The notes beneath the pieces are model-generated. The model saw only the letters and a list, made by a program, of their open reading frames with translations, searched no databases and was not told where the DNA came from. A program made the translations under genes and the position numbers. 64,000 nt of DNA from Streptomyces roseicoloratus (GTDB lineage Bacteria > Actinomycetota > Actinomycetes > Streptomycetales > Streptomycetaceae), in the NCBI RefSeq assembly GCF_004117935.1, contig NZ_SDOY01000113.1, positions 1 through 64,000 on the forward strand, in the 5' to 3' direction. Positions within the stretch are counted from its first letter, which is position 1. Each line of letters begins with the position of its first letter. Shown here piece after piece: positions 52,352-59,911 of the stretch.

Positions 52352-53448
52352 GCCGGCCGCCTGTACGCGAGAAGGTGCACGTCGACCGCCCGGTGGTCGT
52401 CGGACGCCGGGTCGGGTGCCCGGCCCTCGGCCAGCTGGGTGTCGATGGCACGGTTGAGATCGTGCGGGTCGCCCGCCGCGAACGTCTGGGAGGCGAGCTC
52501 CCGCAGGCCGCCCACGTTCGCCGCGGCGGTCGGGGTGCCCAGCCGGCGGGCCACCGCGAGCACCCCGCTCTGACTGGCCTTGTCGTAGGGCAGGACGACG
52601 AGGTCCGCCGCCGAGATCGCCGCCGCGAACTCGTCCAGCCCGAGGAACTCCACCCGTGCGGCGACGTCGACGCCGTACGCCCGCGCCAGTTCCGCGCAGC
52701 GGGCCCACCCGCCGCGGTCCTCGCCCACGACGGCCAGGCGCCGGTCGGCGGGCCAGTCGCGGGCGCTCTCGATGAGCACGTCGAGCCGCTTCTCGGGCCG
52801 GATGCACCCCGCGAACAGGACCACGGACGTGTCCGCGTCCGCCCGCCACGCGCTGCGCCACTTCCGGCGCTCCTCCTCCGTGGGCCGGGGCACGAGCTGG
52901 ACCAGGGGGGAACAGTGCGCCCGCAGGCCGCGGCGGCGCAGCACCTCGACGTCCGCGCGGGAGTAGACCACGATCGCGTGCGGCACGCGGAGGGCGATCC
53001 GCAGCAGCGCGCCGTCCACCCGGCCCCGGCGCGAGAACGTGTCGTGCGGCGAGTAGACCACCCGCCGGTGCCCGATCCTCGCGACGCCCAGCACGGCCAG
53101 GGTGAGCGCCCCGGCCGCCGCGATCCCCTCCACGTGGAGGACCGCGCCGCGCGGCACCCTGCGGTGCAGGTGCGGCAGCGTGCGGCCGACGAAGCGGCCG
53201 GCGATGGCGGCGGAGCGACGGGCGCCCGCCGGACGGTCGCGCGGCCACCAGGAGCACGGGCACAGCTCGACGCCCTCGAGGCGTACCTCCTCGTGCTCGT
53301 GCCCGGTGTGCAGCACCACGTGCCGGCCGGTACGGGCGAGCAGCTCGCCGAGGCGGCAGGTGTGCTGGAAGACCCCGGCGTACCCCGAGGGCTCGAAGAG
53401 GTGGATCTCGGGGCCGACGGACGTGATCCGGTCGGTTTCCGGGCGCAT
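52348..53448 (-). CDS. Glycosyltransferase family 4
   Basis: 366 residues, GT-B fold. The C-terminal donor domain has VVLFAGCIRPEKRLDVLIESA, the family 4 strand and loop, followed by VVGEDRGG, ARVEFLGLDEFAAAISAADLVVLPYDKASQSGVLAVARRLGTPTAA with the GT4 EX7E-like region. The N-terminal acceptor domain contains HVVLHTGHEHEEV and HVEGIAAAGAL. First gene of the seven-gene minus-strand EPS operon. ATG at 53448 lies six bases after the conserved AGACT box of the shared EPS promoter, so the mRNA may be leaderless. Confidence 0.9.
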   Translation of the reverse strand: MRPETDRITSVGPEIHLFEPSGYAGVFQHTCRLGELLARTGRHVVLHTGHEHEEVRLEGVELCPCSWWPRDRPAGARRSAAIAGRFVGRTLPHLHRRVPRGAVLHVEGIAAAGALTLAVLGVARIGHRRVVYSPHDTFSRRGRVDGALLRIALRVPHAIVVYSRADVEVLRRRGLRAHCSPLVQLVPRPTEEERRKWRSAWRADADTSVVLFAGCIRPEKRLDVLIESARDWPADRRLAVVGEDRGGWARCAELARAYGVDVAARVEFLGLDEFAAAISAADLVVLPYDKASQSGVLAVARRLGTPTAAANVGGLRELASQTFAAGDPHDLNRAIDTQLAEGRAPDPASDDHRAVDVHLLAYRRPA

Positions 53449-53454
53449 GCCAGT

Positions 53455-53525
53455 AGTCTCCGGCGGCGCCGGAACGGTCACATCGGCAAACCGGCCCAGT
53501 TTTTCGCGGCGGGGTACCCAGATAC
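53455..53525 (-). promoter_or_regulatory. Shared EPS promoter element, copy A (GT4 operon)
   Basis: Read on the minus strand from 53525: GTATCTGGGTACCCC, then GAAAAACTGGG, GGTTTGCCGATG, 21 bases, and AGACT (53459-53455), six bases before the GT4 ATG. The GGGTACCC part is a perfect dyad. Same order and spacing as copies B (56297) and C (59750). Confidence 0.75.
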
Positions 53526-53597
53526 TCCGGGCGACGGGCCGGTCGCGCGCGGTCCCGTACCCGCCGCCGCGTACGGGCGGGTCCACCCGAAGATCCC

Positions 53598-53623
53598 TAG
53601 ACTGAACCGTGTACGGATACACG
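53598..53623 (+). promoter_or_regulatory. -10 box and operator-like dyad of the LAL regulator gene
   Basis: TAGACT (53598-53603) fits a -10. It is directly followed by CGTGTA-CGGA-TACACG (53608-53623), a perfect 6-bp-arm dyad at the expected transcription start, which looks like an operator. No good -35 is seen. Confidence 0.45.
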
Positions 53624-53646
53624 ACGCATCCACGCTGGGGACAGCC

Positions 53647-56274
53647 GTGACCGACCTTCTGGAACGCGGCACCGTCCTGCAGGATCTCGCGGACTGTCTG
53701 GAACGCGCCGGACAGGGCCACGGTCAGCTGGTGCTGCTGCGCGGTGAGGCCGGCATCGGCAAGACCGCGCTCGTGCGGCACTTCGCGGAGGAGCAGGACG
53801 GCACGGACCGGGCCCGGGTCCTGTTCGGGGCCTGCGACCCGCTGTCCGCACCGCGTCCGCTGGCGCCCCTGACCGACATCGCCCCGCTGCTCGGCCCGCC
53901 GGTGACCCAGGCCCTGGAAGCGGGCCTCCGCCGCCGCAGCGACCCGGGCGGCATCTTCAGCGGGGTGCTCGCCGCGCTGGGCCGCCGGGCCGACGGGCAG
54001 CCGACGCTGCTGGTGATCGAGGACCTGAACTGGGCCGACCAGGCCACCCTGGACCTGGTCCGCTTCCTGGCCCGGCGGATCGACCGGCTGCCCCTGCTGC
54101 TCCTGGCCACCTACCGCGACGACGAGGTCGGCCCCACCCACCCCCTCGCGGTGGTCCTGGGCGACCTGGCGTCGTCGAGTGCCGTGCGCCGTTGCACGCT
54201 CGGCCCGCTGAGCCGCCGGGCCGTCGCCGACCTGACGGCCGCGGCCGGTCATCCGGTGGACGCCCACGAGCTGTTCGACAAGACGCGCGGCAACCCGTTC
54301 TACGTCACCGAGGTCCTGGCGGCCCGCGGCCGCGGCGTGCCGGCCACGGTGCGCGAGGCGGTGATGGGCCGCGTCGCCCGGCTGCCCGACCGGGCCAGGG
54401 AAGCCGCGGAGACGGTGGCCGTCATCGGGCCCCGCGCCACCGAACCGCTGATCGCCGCCGTGTCGCCGGACGCCGCCGCGGGCCTCGCCGACTGCCTGGC
54501 GTCGGGAGTGCTGTGCACGGACGGGCCGGTGCTCTGCTTCCGCAACGAACTGGCCCGGCTGGCCGTCTGGGAGTCGCTCCCGGTCTACCGCCGCGCCCGG
54601 CTCCACGCCCGCGTCCTGGCGGCCATGCGCGCGGGCCCGGTCGACCCGGGCGACCTCGCGCGGCTCGCCTTCCACGCGGAGCAGGCCGGCGACGCGGCCG
54701 CCCTGGCCGAGTACGCGCCCCGGGCCGCCTCCTACGCGGCGGCGCTCGGCTCCCACCGGGAGGCCGCCGCGCTGTACGGGAGCGCCGTGCGCAACCCGGC
54801 CGCCGCACCGCCCGACCGGCGCGTCGAACTCCTCGAGGCACAGGCCCACGAGAGCTATGTGACCGGCAACCTCACCGAGGCCATCGGCGCCCGCGGCGAG
54901 GCGGTCCGGCTGCGCCACGAGCAGGGCGACCGGCGGGGCGAGGCGGAGGACCTGCGCCGGCTGTCCCACATGCAGTGGCTCGCGGTCCGGACGGCGGAGG
55001 CCTGGCGGACGGGTCTGGACGCCGTCCGCGTGGTGGAGGGCGGCGGCGCGCCGAGGGAACTCGCCTGGGCCTATGCCAACCTCGCCCAGCTCGCCTGCCT
55101 CGGTCACGACCCCGCCACGACCGCCGAATACGCCGGCAAGGCCGCCGAACTGGGCCGGGAGCTGGGCGAAGCCGCGCTGCGGACCCATGCCCGCGCCCAC
55201 GAGGCCCTGGTGCGGGTGACCTGCCACGGGCAGGACTGGCCGGGCTTCGAGGACGCCTGGCACGCGACCATGGCCGAGGACGGCCTGGCCGACGACGCCT
55301 GCGTGCTCGGGGCGGTGGCCTGCTGCACCGCGGCGCTCCACCACGACCTGCCCCGCCTCGACCGGCTGACCGTCCGCACCTGCGTCTACTGCCGCGAGCA
55401 CGAACTGCCCCTGTTCCTCGTGCTGGCCCTCGGCGCCGCCTCCCTGGGCATGCTGCACCGGGGCCAGTGGGCCCGGGCCGACGAGCGGGCCGGCGAGGTG
55501 CTCGCCCGCAACCCCCAGCCGCTCCACCGGCTCCTGCCCCTGGTGACCGCGGCACTGGTGAGGGCCCGCCGCGGCGAACCGGGCGCGTGGCCGCTCCTCG
55601 ACGAGGCACTCTCGTACACCGAGGAAGCGGGTCTCCTGCTCGCGGGCCCGGTCTGGGCCGCCCGCGCCGAGGCGGCCTGGCTCGAAGGGAACGACGGCGT
55701 CGCCGTCGCGGAGGCCGGGCACGGCCTCGAGGCGGTCGCCCTGGACAGCGACCCCTGGCTCGTCGGGGCGATGCTGCGCTGGTCCCGGCTGGCCGGCGGC
55801 ATGCCCTCGCAGACCCGGGCGGCCGAGCCGTACGCCCTGGAACTGGCCGGGAAATGGCCCGAGGCGGTGGGCGCGTGGGAGGACCTCGGCTCCCCGTACG
55901 ACGCGGCGCTGACCGGCCTCGGCGGCGACGTGCCCGCGATGCGCCGGGCCCTGGAGACCTTCCGCTCCCTGGGTGCCAGGCCCGCCGCCGACCGGGCCTG
56001 GGAGCGGCTGCGGGCGGCCGGCGTACGCCGCACCCCGCAGGGCAGGCGCGCCTCGACCTGGGCCAACCCGTACGGCCTGACCCGGCGTGAGCGGGAGGTC
56101 CAGCGCCTGCTGTGCGAGGGCCTCACCAACCGGGAGATCGCCACCCGGCTCTACATCACCCCCAAGACCGCCGCCCACCACGTGGCGGCCGTGCTCGCGA
56201 AGCTCGGCGTCCACACCCGCCAGGAGGCAGCCGTCCCCCTGGACGACGGCCCCTCGTGGCACGTCGGCACCTGA
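53647..56274 (+). CDS. LuxR-family ATP-binding regulator (LAL type) of the EPS locus
   Basis: 875 residues from GTG 53647. N-terminal AAA-like ATPase: Walker A GEAGIGKT at residues 33-40, Walker B LLVIEDLNWAD; a long helical TPR-like middle; and a C-terminal LuxR/FixJ helix-turn-helix (LTRREREVQRLLCEGLTNREIATRLYITPKTAAHHVAAVL). This is the LAL/STAND layout of cluster-situated activators in Streptomyces. It lies at the centre of the EPS locus between the divergent GT4 operon and wecB, both of which carry the shared promoter element, so it is the best candidate for their activator. Its own promoter has a different arrangement. Confidence 0.93.
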   Translation: MTDLLERGTVLQDLADCLERAGQGHGQLVLLRGEAGIGKTALVRHFAEEQDGTDRARVLFGACDPLSAPRPLAPLTDIAPLLGPPVTQALEAGLRRRSDPGGIFSGVLAALGRRADGQPTLLVIEDLNWADQATLDLVRFLARRIDRLPLLLLATYRDDEVGPTHPLAVVLGDLASSSAVRRCTLGPLSRRAVADLTAAAGHPVDAHELFDKTRGNPFYVTEVLAARGRGVPATVREAVMGRVARLPDRAREAAETVAVIGPRATEPLIAAVSPDAAAGLADCLASGVLCTDGPVLCFRNELARLAVWESLPVYRRARLHARVLAAMRAGPVDPGDLARLAFHAEQAGDAAALAEYAPRAASYAAALGSHREAAALYGSAVRNPAAAPPDRRVELLEAQAHESYVTGNLTEAIGARGEAVRLRHEQGDRRGEAEDLRRLSHMQWLAVRTAEAWRTGLDAVRVVEGGGAPRELAWAYANLAQLACLGHDPATTAEYAGKAAELGRELGEAALRTHARAHEALVRVTCHGQDWPGFEDAWHATMAEDGLADDACVLGAVACCTAALHHDLPRLDRLTVRTCVYCREHELPLFLVLALGAASLGMLHRGQWARADERAGEVLARNPQPLHRLLPLVTAALVRARRGEPGAWPLLDEALSYTEEAGLLLAGPVWAARAEAAWLEGNDGVAVAEAGHGLEAVALDSDPWLVGAMLRWSRLAGGMPSQTRAAEPYALELAGKWPEAVGAWEDLGSPYDAALTGLGGDVPAMRRALETFRSLGARPAADRAWERLRAAGVRRTPQGRRASTWANPYGLTRREREVQRLLCEGLTNREIATRLYITPKTAAHHVAAVLAKLGVHTRQEAAVPLDDGPSWHVGT

Positions 56275-56296
56275 GGTGCCGCCGCGGCCACCCGCG

Positions 56297-56368
56297 GTAT
56301 CTGGGCACGTGCCACCGGAAAAATCGGGTCCGGCTACCGATGAACCTCCTCCCGCGCCCCAGCAGACT
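56297..56368 (+). promoter_or_regulatory. Shared EPS promoter element, copy B (wecB operon)
   Basis: GTATCTGGGCACGTGCC, GGAAAAATCGGG, CTACCGATGAACC, then AGACT at 56364-56368, 21 bases after CCGATG as in copies A and C. GGCACGTGCC is a perfect dyad at the place of GGGTACCC in copy A. Here the wecB start is 36 bases downstream with a full AGGAGG. Confidence 0.75.
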
Positions 56369-56404
56369 GGCTGCATTCCCGGCGCCCGACGCAGGAGGTG
56401 GCCC

Positions 56405-57544
56405 ATGGCCCGACGCATTCGCGTGGCCGCGTTCCTCGGCACCCGGCCCGAGGTCATCAAGATGTACTCACCCGTCCGGGCGCTGCGCGACCAGGATTCG
56501 ACCTTCGAGACGATCGTCTGCTCCAGCGGCCAGCACGCGGAACTGCTGTCCGACGCCCTGACCACCTTCGGGATGGACGTCGACTACGAGCTGGACGTGA
56601 TGCGCACGAACCAGCGGCCCGCCGAGGTGGCGTGGAAGGTGGCCCGGTGGGCCGGCGACATCTGCGACGAGCGCCGCCCCGACGTCGTCCTGGTCCAGGG
56701 CGACACCACGACCACGATGGCCGCGGGCGTGGCGGCCTTCCACTCCTCCACGCCCGTGGCGCACGTCGAGGCCGGGCTGCGGACCTACGACAACAGCGCC
56801 CCGTGGCCCGAGGAGGGCCACCGGCGGATCCTCGGCGCGATCGCCGACCTGCACTTCGCCCCCAGCGAGATGGCCGGGGCCAACCTCGTGCGCGAGGGAG
56901 TCGCACCGGACCGGGTGTTCCTCACCGGCAACACCGGTATCGACGCGCTCTACTGGGCCCTCTCGCGACCGCGCGACACACCCGCGCCGCCTGACGGACA
57001 GCGCCGCGTCGTGGTCACCACGCACCGGCGCGAGAGCATTCCGGACGGGATCACCGCCATCTTCGGCGCCGTCCGGCAGCTGGCCGAGCTCTACCCCGAC
57101 GTCCGGTTCCAGCTGGTGCGGCACCCGTCCCCGCCGGTCCTCCGGACGCTGCGGCAGATCATGGACGGGGCCCGTCCCCGGAACGTCGAGGTGCTGGCGC
57201 CGTGCAGCTACGTGCCGTTCATGCACATGCTCGCCGACTCGTATCTGATCGTGACGGACTCCGGCGGCATCCAGGAGGAGGCCCCCGTCCTGGGCAAGCC
57301 GCTCCTCGTGGTCAACCGCCGCACGGCCCGTGAGGAACCGCTCAGGATCGGGACCTCCGACCTCGTCGGCACCGACCGGGACAGCATCGTCGCGGCGGTG
57401 GCCGGCCTGCTCGACGACCCCGCCCGGCACGCACGCATGGCCACCCCCCACGAGCCCTACGGCGACGGCCTGGCGGGCGAGCGGATCGTGAAGATCCTCG
57501 GCGAGGAGATCGCACCGGGGACGGCGACGGAGGCGGGGCGATGA
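56405..57544 (+). CDS. wecB: UDP-N-acetylglucosamine 2-epimerase (non-hydrolysing)
   Basis: 379 residues, normal length. Motifs: FLGTRPEVIKMYSPV at the N terminus, VLVQGDTTTTMAAGVAAF, VAHVEAGLRTYD, PWPEEGHRRILGAI, VTTHRRES and LIVTDSGGIQEEAPVLGKPLLV, covering all the UDP and catalytic contacts (Asp, Glu, His) of WecB/MnaA. It makes UDP-ManNAc, the donor for the WecG/TagA-type transferase at 50518. AGGAGG lies six bases before the ATG. No UDP-ManNAc dehydrogenase (WecC) is in the window, so ManNAc itself is probably used. Overlaps the next gene by ATGA. Confidence 0.95.
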   Translation: MARRIRVAAFLGTRPEVIKMYSPVRALRDQDSTFETIVCSSGQHAELLSDALTTFGMDVDYELDVMRTNQRPAEVAWKVARWAGDICDERRPDVVLVQGDTTTTMAAGVAAFHSSTPVAHVEAGLRTYDNSAPWPEEGHRRILGAIADLHFAPSEMAGANLVREGVAPDRVFLTGNTGIDALYWALSRPRDTPAPPDGQRRVVVTTHRRESIPDGITAIFGAVRQLAELYPDVRFQLVRHPSPPVLRTLRQIMDGARPRNVEVLAPCSYVPFMHMLADSYLIVTDSGGIQEEAPVLGKPLLVVNRRTAREEPLRIGTSDLVGTDRDSIVAAVAGLLDDPARHARMATPHEPYGDGLAGERIVKILGEEIAPGTATEAGR

Positions 57545-58803
57545 GGACGACGGCATCGGCGGCGACCGGCACCGCCGACACGAGCGTCACCGGCCTCGGG
57601 GCCGCCGGCACCCGGCCCACCGGCACCGTGCGCGCCGGCGCCGGCGCCGGCACGTCGGCCGAGGCGGCGGAGGCCGCCCGGCGCATCGAGCGGTGGCTGC
57701 TGTCCGGCGGGGCCCGGATCGACGAGGGAACGCAGCGCGGCGCGGTCGCCGGCCGGCTCGACCGGGACGGGCGGCCCGAGTTCGTCTATCTGGAGATCAC
57801 CGGCTACTACCTGACCGCGATGGCCTGGCTGGCCTCGGGCGGGGCGAGTTCCCCGGCCGGCGCCGCGGAGGCACGCGCGCACGGACGCGAGGCACTGGAC
57901 TGGATCGACCGCACCCTGTCGCGACGGGGAATCCCACCGACCCGGCTCTACGCGGCGGACGGCGCCGATCACGCCGACTGGCGCAACGCCGGCGTCTTCA
58001 CCTTCGACCTGGCGATGGCGGCACGGGGAGCCGCGACCTTCGGACGGGTCACCGGGCACGACGCCGGACCGGCCGTCGGACAGGACGCCGGACCGGCCAT
58101 GGGACAGGACGCCTGGAGGAGGCCCGCCGCCCGACTCTGCGCCGCCGTCGACGGCATCACGTCGGGCTCCACCATCCTGCGGTCCCACGGCACGGTGGCC
58201 CGGGCGCCCCTCCCCGGCCGCTGGTCGACCCGCCCCGGCCCGCACCACCTGAAGGCGGCGGCGGCGCTGCTCCGGATGCCCGACGGCGTGCTCGGGGCGG
58301 ATCTCGCCGGCGTCTGCCGGCGGACCTGCGCCCACTGGGAGGCGGAGCTGCGGGAGACCTGGCCCTGCCGCGAACTGCACCCCCTGCTCTACGGGATCGA
58401 AGGCCTGCTCCTCGGAACGCCCCCTGCCGACGACGACGCCGAGGCACTGGAGGTCGTGGAGCGCGTCTACACCCGCCTCATGGCGCTGCAGGCCGCCGAC
58501 GGCACCGTCGCCGAGACGACCGGCGGCGGCATCGTGCGCTCCGACGTCCTCGCCCAGACCCTGCGCATCGGCCGCGTGCTGCGCGGCCGCGGACACCTGC
58601 CAGGGGAGCGGTGGGCCGGTCGCCTCGACGGGCTGACCCGGGCGCTGCTCGGCTTCGTCCGGCCGGACGGCGCAGTGCGCTTCTCCCACGACCGGGGCCA
58701 GGACCGGGACGTCGTCAACACCTGGTGCGCGATGTTCGCCCACCAGGCACTGCGCGCCGAGCAGGACGGACTGAGCACGGTCGTCTCGGAACTGGTGGTG
58801 TGA
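57541..58803 (+). CDS. Unknown EPS-locus protein, alpha-alpha-barrel-like
   Basis: 420 residues, soluble, no signal peptide. The first about 40 residues are Thr/Ala/Gly-rich. The rest is helical with spaced aromatic/Gly helix ends such as YLEITGYYLTAMAWL, HPLLYGIEGLLLG, DVLAQTLRIGRVL and VVNTWCAMFAHQAL, a pattern common in (alpha/alpha)6-barrel sugar enzymes (epimerases, lyases, unsaturated glucuronyl hydrolases). I could not identify catalytic residues or a family. Residues about 172-192 are encoded by a 24-bp tandem repeat. The ATGA overlap with wecB means it is translated with it, so a role in sugar supply or polymer modification is likely (inference). Confidence 0.8.
   Translation: MRTTASAATGTADTSVTGLGAAGTRPTGTVRAGAGAGTSAEAAEAARRIERWLLSGGARIDEGTQRGAVAGRLDRDGRPEFVYLEITGYYLTAMAWLASGGASSPAGAAEARAHGREALDWIDRTLSRRGIPPTRLYAADGADHADWRNAGVFTFDLAMAARGAATFGRVTGHDAGPAVGQDAGPAMGQDAWRRPAARLCAAVDGITSGSTILRSHGTVARAPLPGRWSTRPGPHHLKAAAALLRMPDGVLGADLAGVCRRTCAHWEAELRETWPCRELHPLLYGIEGLLLGTPPADDDAEALEVVERVYTRLMALQAADGTVAETTGGGIVRSDVLAQTLRIGRVLRGRGHLPGERWAGRLDGLTRALLGFVRPDGAVRFSHDRGQDRDVVNTWCAMFAHQALRAEQDGLSTVVSELVV
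58054..58116. repeat. 24-bp coding repeat in EPS unknown gene
   Basis: Two full units (58054-58077, 58078-58101) and a partial third to 58116, encoding GHDAGPAV / GQDAGPAM / GQDAW. Unit length is a multiple of three. Confidence 0.85.
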
Positions 58804-58811
58804 GCGCCGGC

Positions 58812-58957
58812 GGGGACCGGGACGCCGGGACCGGGACGCCGGGACGGGGACGCCGGGACCGGGACGCCTCCCGAAGCGTCGGCAAGGGGCCACTGAGCAG
58901 GCAAGGGGCCCACTGAGCAACGGGCCCACCGAGAGTCGGCAAAAGGGCCCACTCAGC
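58812..58957. repeat. Two intergenic tandem repeat arrays
   Basis: Between the convergent 57541 and sugar-transferase genes. First array (58812-58868): four to five copies of a GGGACCGGGACGCC-like unit of 12-14 bp. Second array (58883-58957): four copies of a 19-20 bp unit around GGGCCCACTGAGCA. On the minus strand the second array follows the sugar-transferase stop and may act as terminator. Confidence 0.75.
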
Positions 58958-58983
58958 CTGGGCGGTGGGCCTGGGCGGTCCGC

Positions 58984-59673
58984 TCAGTAGGCGCCCTGCC
59001 GCCCGAGCACCGCCGGTACGGTCCTGAGCAGGATCCGGAGGTCCGACCCGAGACTCCAGCCGGTGATGTAGTCCAGGTCCATCCGCACCTGTTCGGCGAA
59101 GGGGACGTCGGAGCGTCCGCTGATCTGCCAGACGCAGGTGATCCCCGGCTTCACCAGGAGCCGCAGGCGTTCCCTCGGGCCGTAGTGCTCGCACTCCTCC
59201 GGAAGCGGGGGACGCGGGCCGACGAGGCTCATCTCGCCGTGCAGGACGTTCAGCAGCTGGGGCAGCTCGTCGATGCTCCAGCTGCGCAGGACCCGTCCCA
59301 CCGGAGTGATCCTCGGATCGTTGCGGATCTTGAAGAGGGGTCCGGTGGCCTCGTTCAGGTGCAGGTACGACGACCGCTCACGCTCGGCGTCCAGGCGCAT
59401 CGAACGCAGCTTGAACATCCGGAAGGGCCTCCCGTCACGCCCTATCCGCTCCTGCGGATAGAGGACGGGTCCCGCGGAGGTCAGCTTGATCGAGCACGCC
59501 GCCGCCAGCAGGACCGGCGACAGCACCACCAGGGCCGACAGGGCGATCGTGACGTCGAGCGCGCGCTTGGCGAGCAGTTGACCCCTGCTCGCCGCGAGGA
59601 GACCACCGTTGATCCGCGGCGGAACAGTGGTGTCCGTCGAGGCGGCTGCGGTTCGCACCGTCCTGGAGCGCAT
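58984..59673 (-). CDS. Initiating sugar (undecaprenyl-phosphate phosphosugar) transferase
   Basis: 229 residues, bacterial sugar transferase domain (PglC/WbaP C-terminal type). One re-entrant/membrane helix (ALDVTIALSALVVLSPVLLAAA), then PVLYPQERIGRDGRPFRMFKLRSM, SWSIDELPQLLNVLHGEMSLVGPRP (the DELPQ and GPRP motifs), and LLVKPGITCVWQISGRS. It starts the repeat unit by moving a sugar-1-phosphate to undecaprenyl phosphate. The N-terminal membrane domain of full-length WbaP is missing, as in monotopic PglC-like enzymes. ATG at 59673 is six bases after the AGACT box of promoter copy C. Confidence 0.94.
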   Translation of the reverse strand: MRSRTVRTAAASTDTTVPPRINGGLLAASRGQLLAKRALDVTIALSALVVLSPVLLAAACSIKLTSAGPVLYPQERIGRDGRPFRMFKLRSMRLDAERERSSYLHLNEATGPLFKIRNDPRITPVGRVLRSWSIDELPQLLNVLHGEMSLVGPRPPLPEECEHYGPRERLRLLVKPGITCVWQISGRSDVPFAEQVRMDLDYITGWSLGSDLRILLRTVPAVLGRQGAY

Positions 59674-59679
59674 GCCAGC

Positions 59680-59750
59680 AGTCTGCGGCGACGCGGGACG
59701 GGGTTCATCGGCAACCGAGCCCCAGTTTTCACCACGGCGTACCCACATAC
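59680..59750 (-). promoter_or_regulatory. Shared EPS promoter element, copy C (sugar transferase)
   Basis: Read on the minus strand from 59750: GTATGTGGGTACGCC, GAAAACTGGGG, CGGTTGCCGATGAACC, and AGACT (59684-59680), 21 bases after CCGATG and six bases before the ATG. Copies A and C also match over about 12 bases upstream (CCGTCGCYCGG). Confidence 0.75.
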
Positions 59751-59911
59751 GCCGAGCGACGGCGCCCCGACGGGGAGCACCGACGGGGAGCACCGACGGC
59801 CTGGCCGTACGGCCCCGGGGCCCGGCGGGCCTCCCGCCCTCCCGCGGCATCGGCGAAGATGGGGCTGTCACCCCCAGCGCGCACGACCAAGGACACGAGG
59901 AGCGACGGCAG

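Noticed and set aside
53449..56565. Minus-strand extension of the GT4 frame through the LAL gene
   Set aside because: Only the part from 53448 down has glycosyltransferase motifs; the rest is opposite a well-defined ATPase/LuxR protein.
53446..59750. The three similar upstream regions as an insertion sequence or MITE
   Set aside because: There are no terminal inverted repeats or target duplications, and each copy is placed and oriented exactly as a promoter for an EPS gene.
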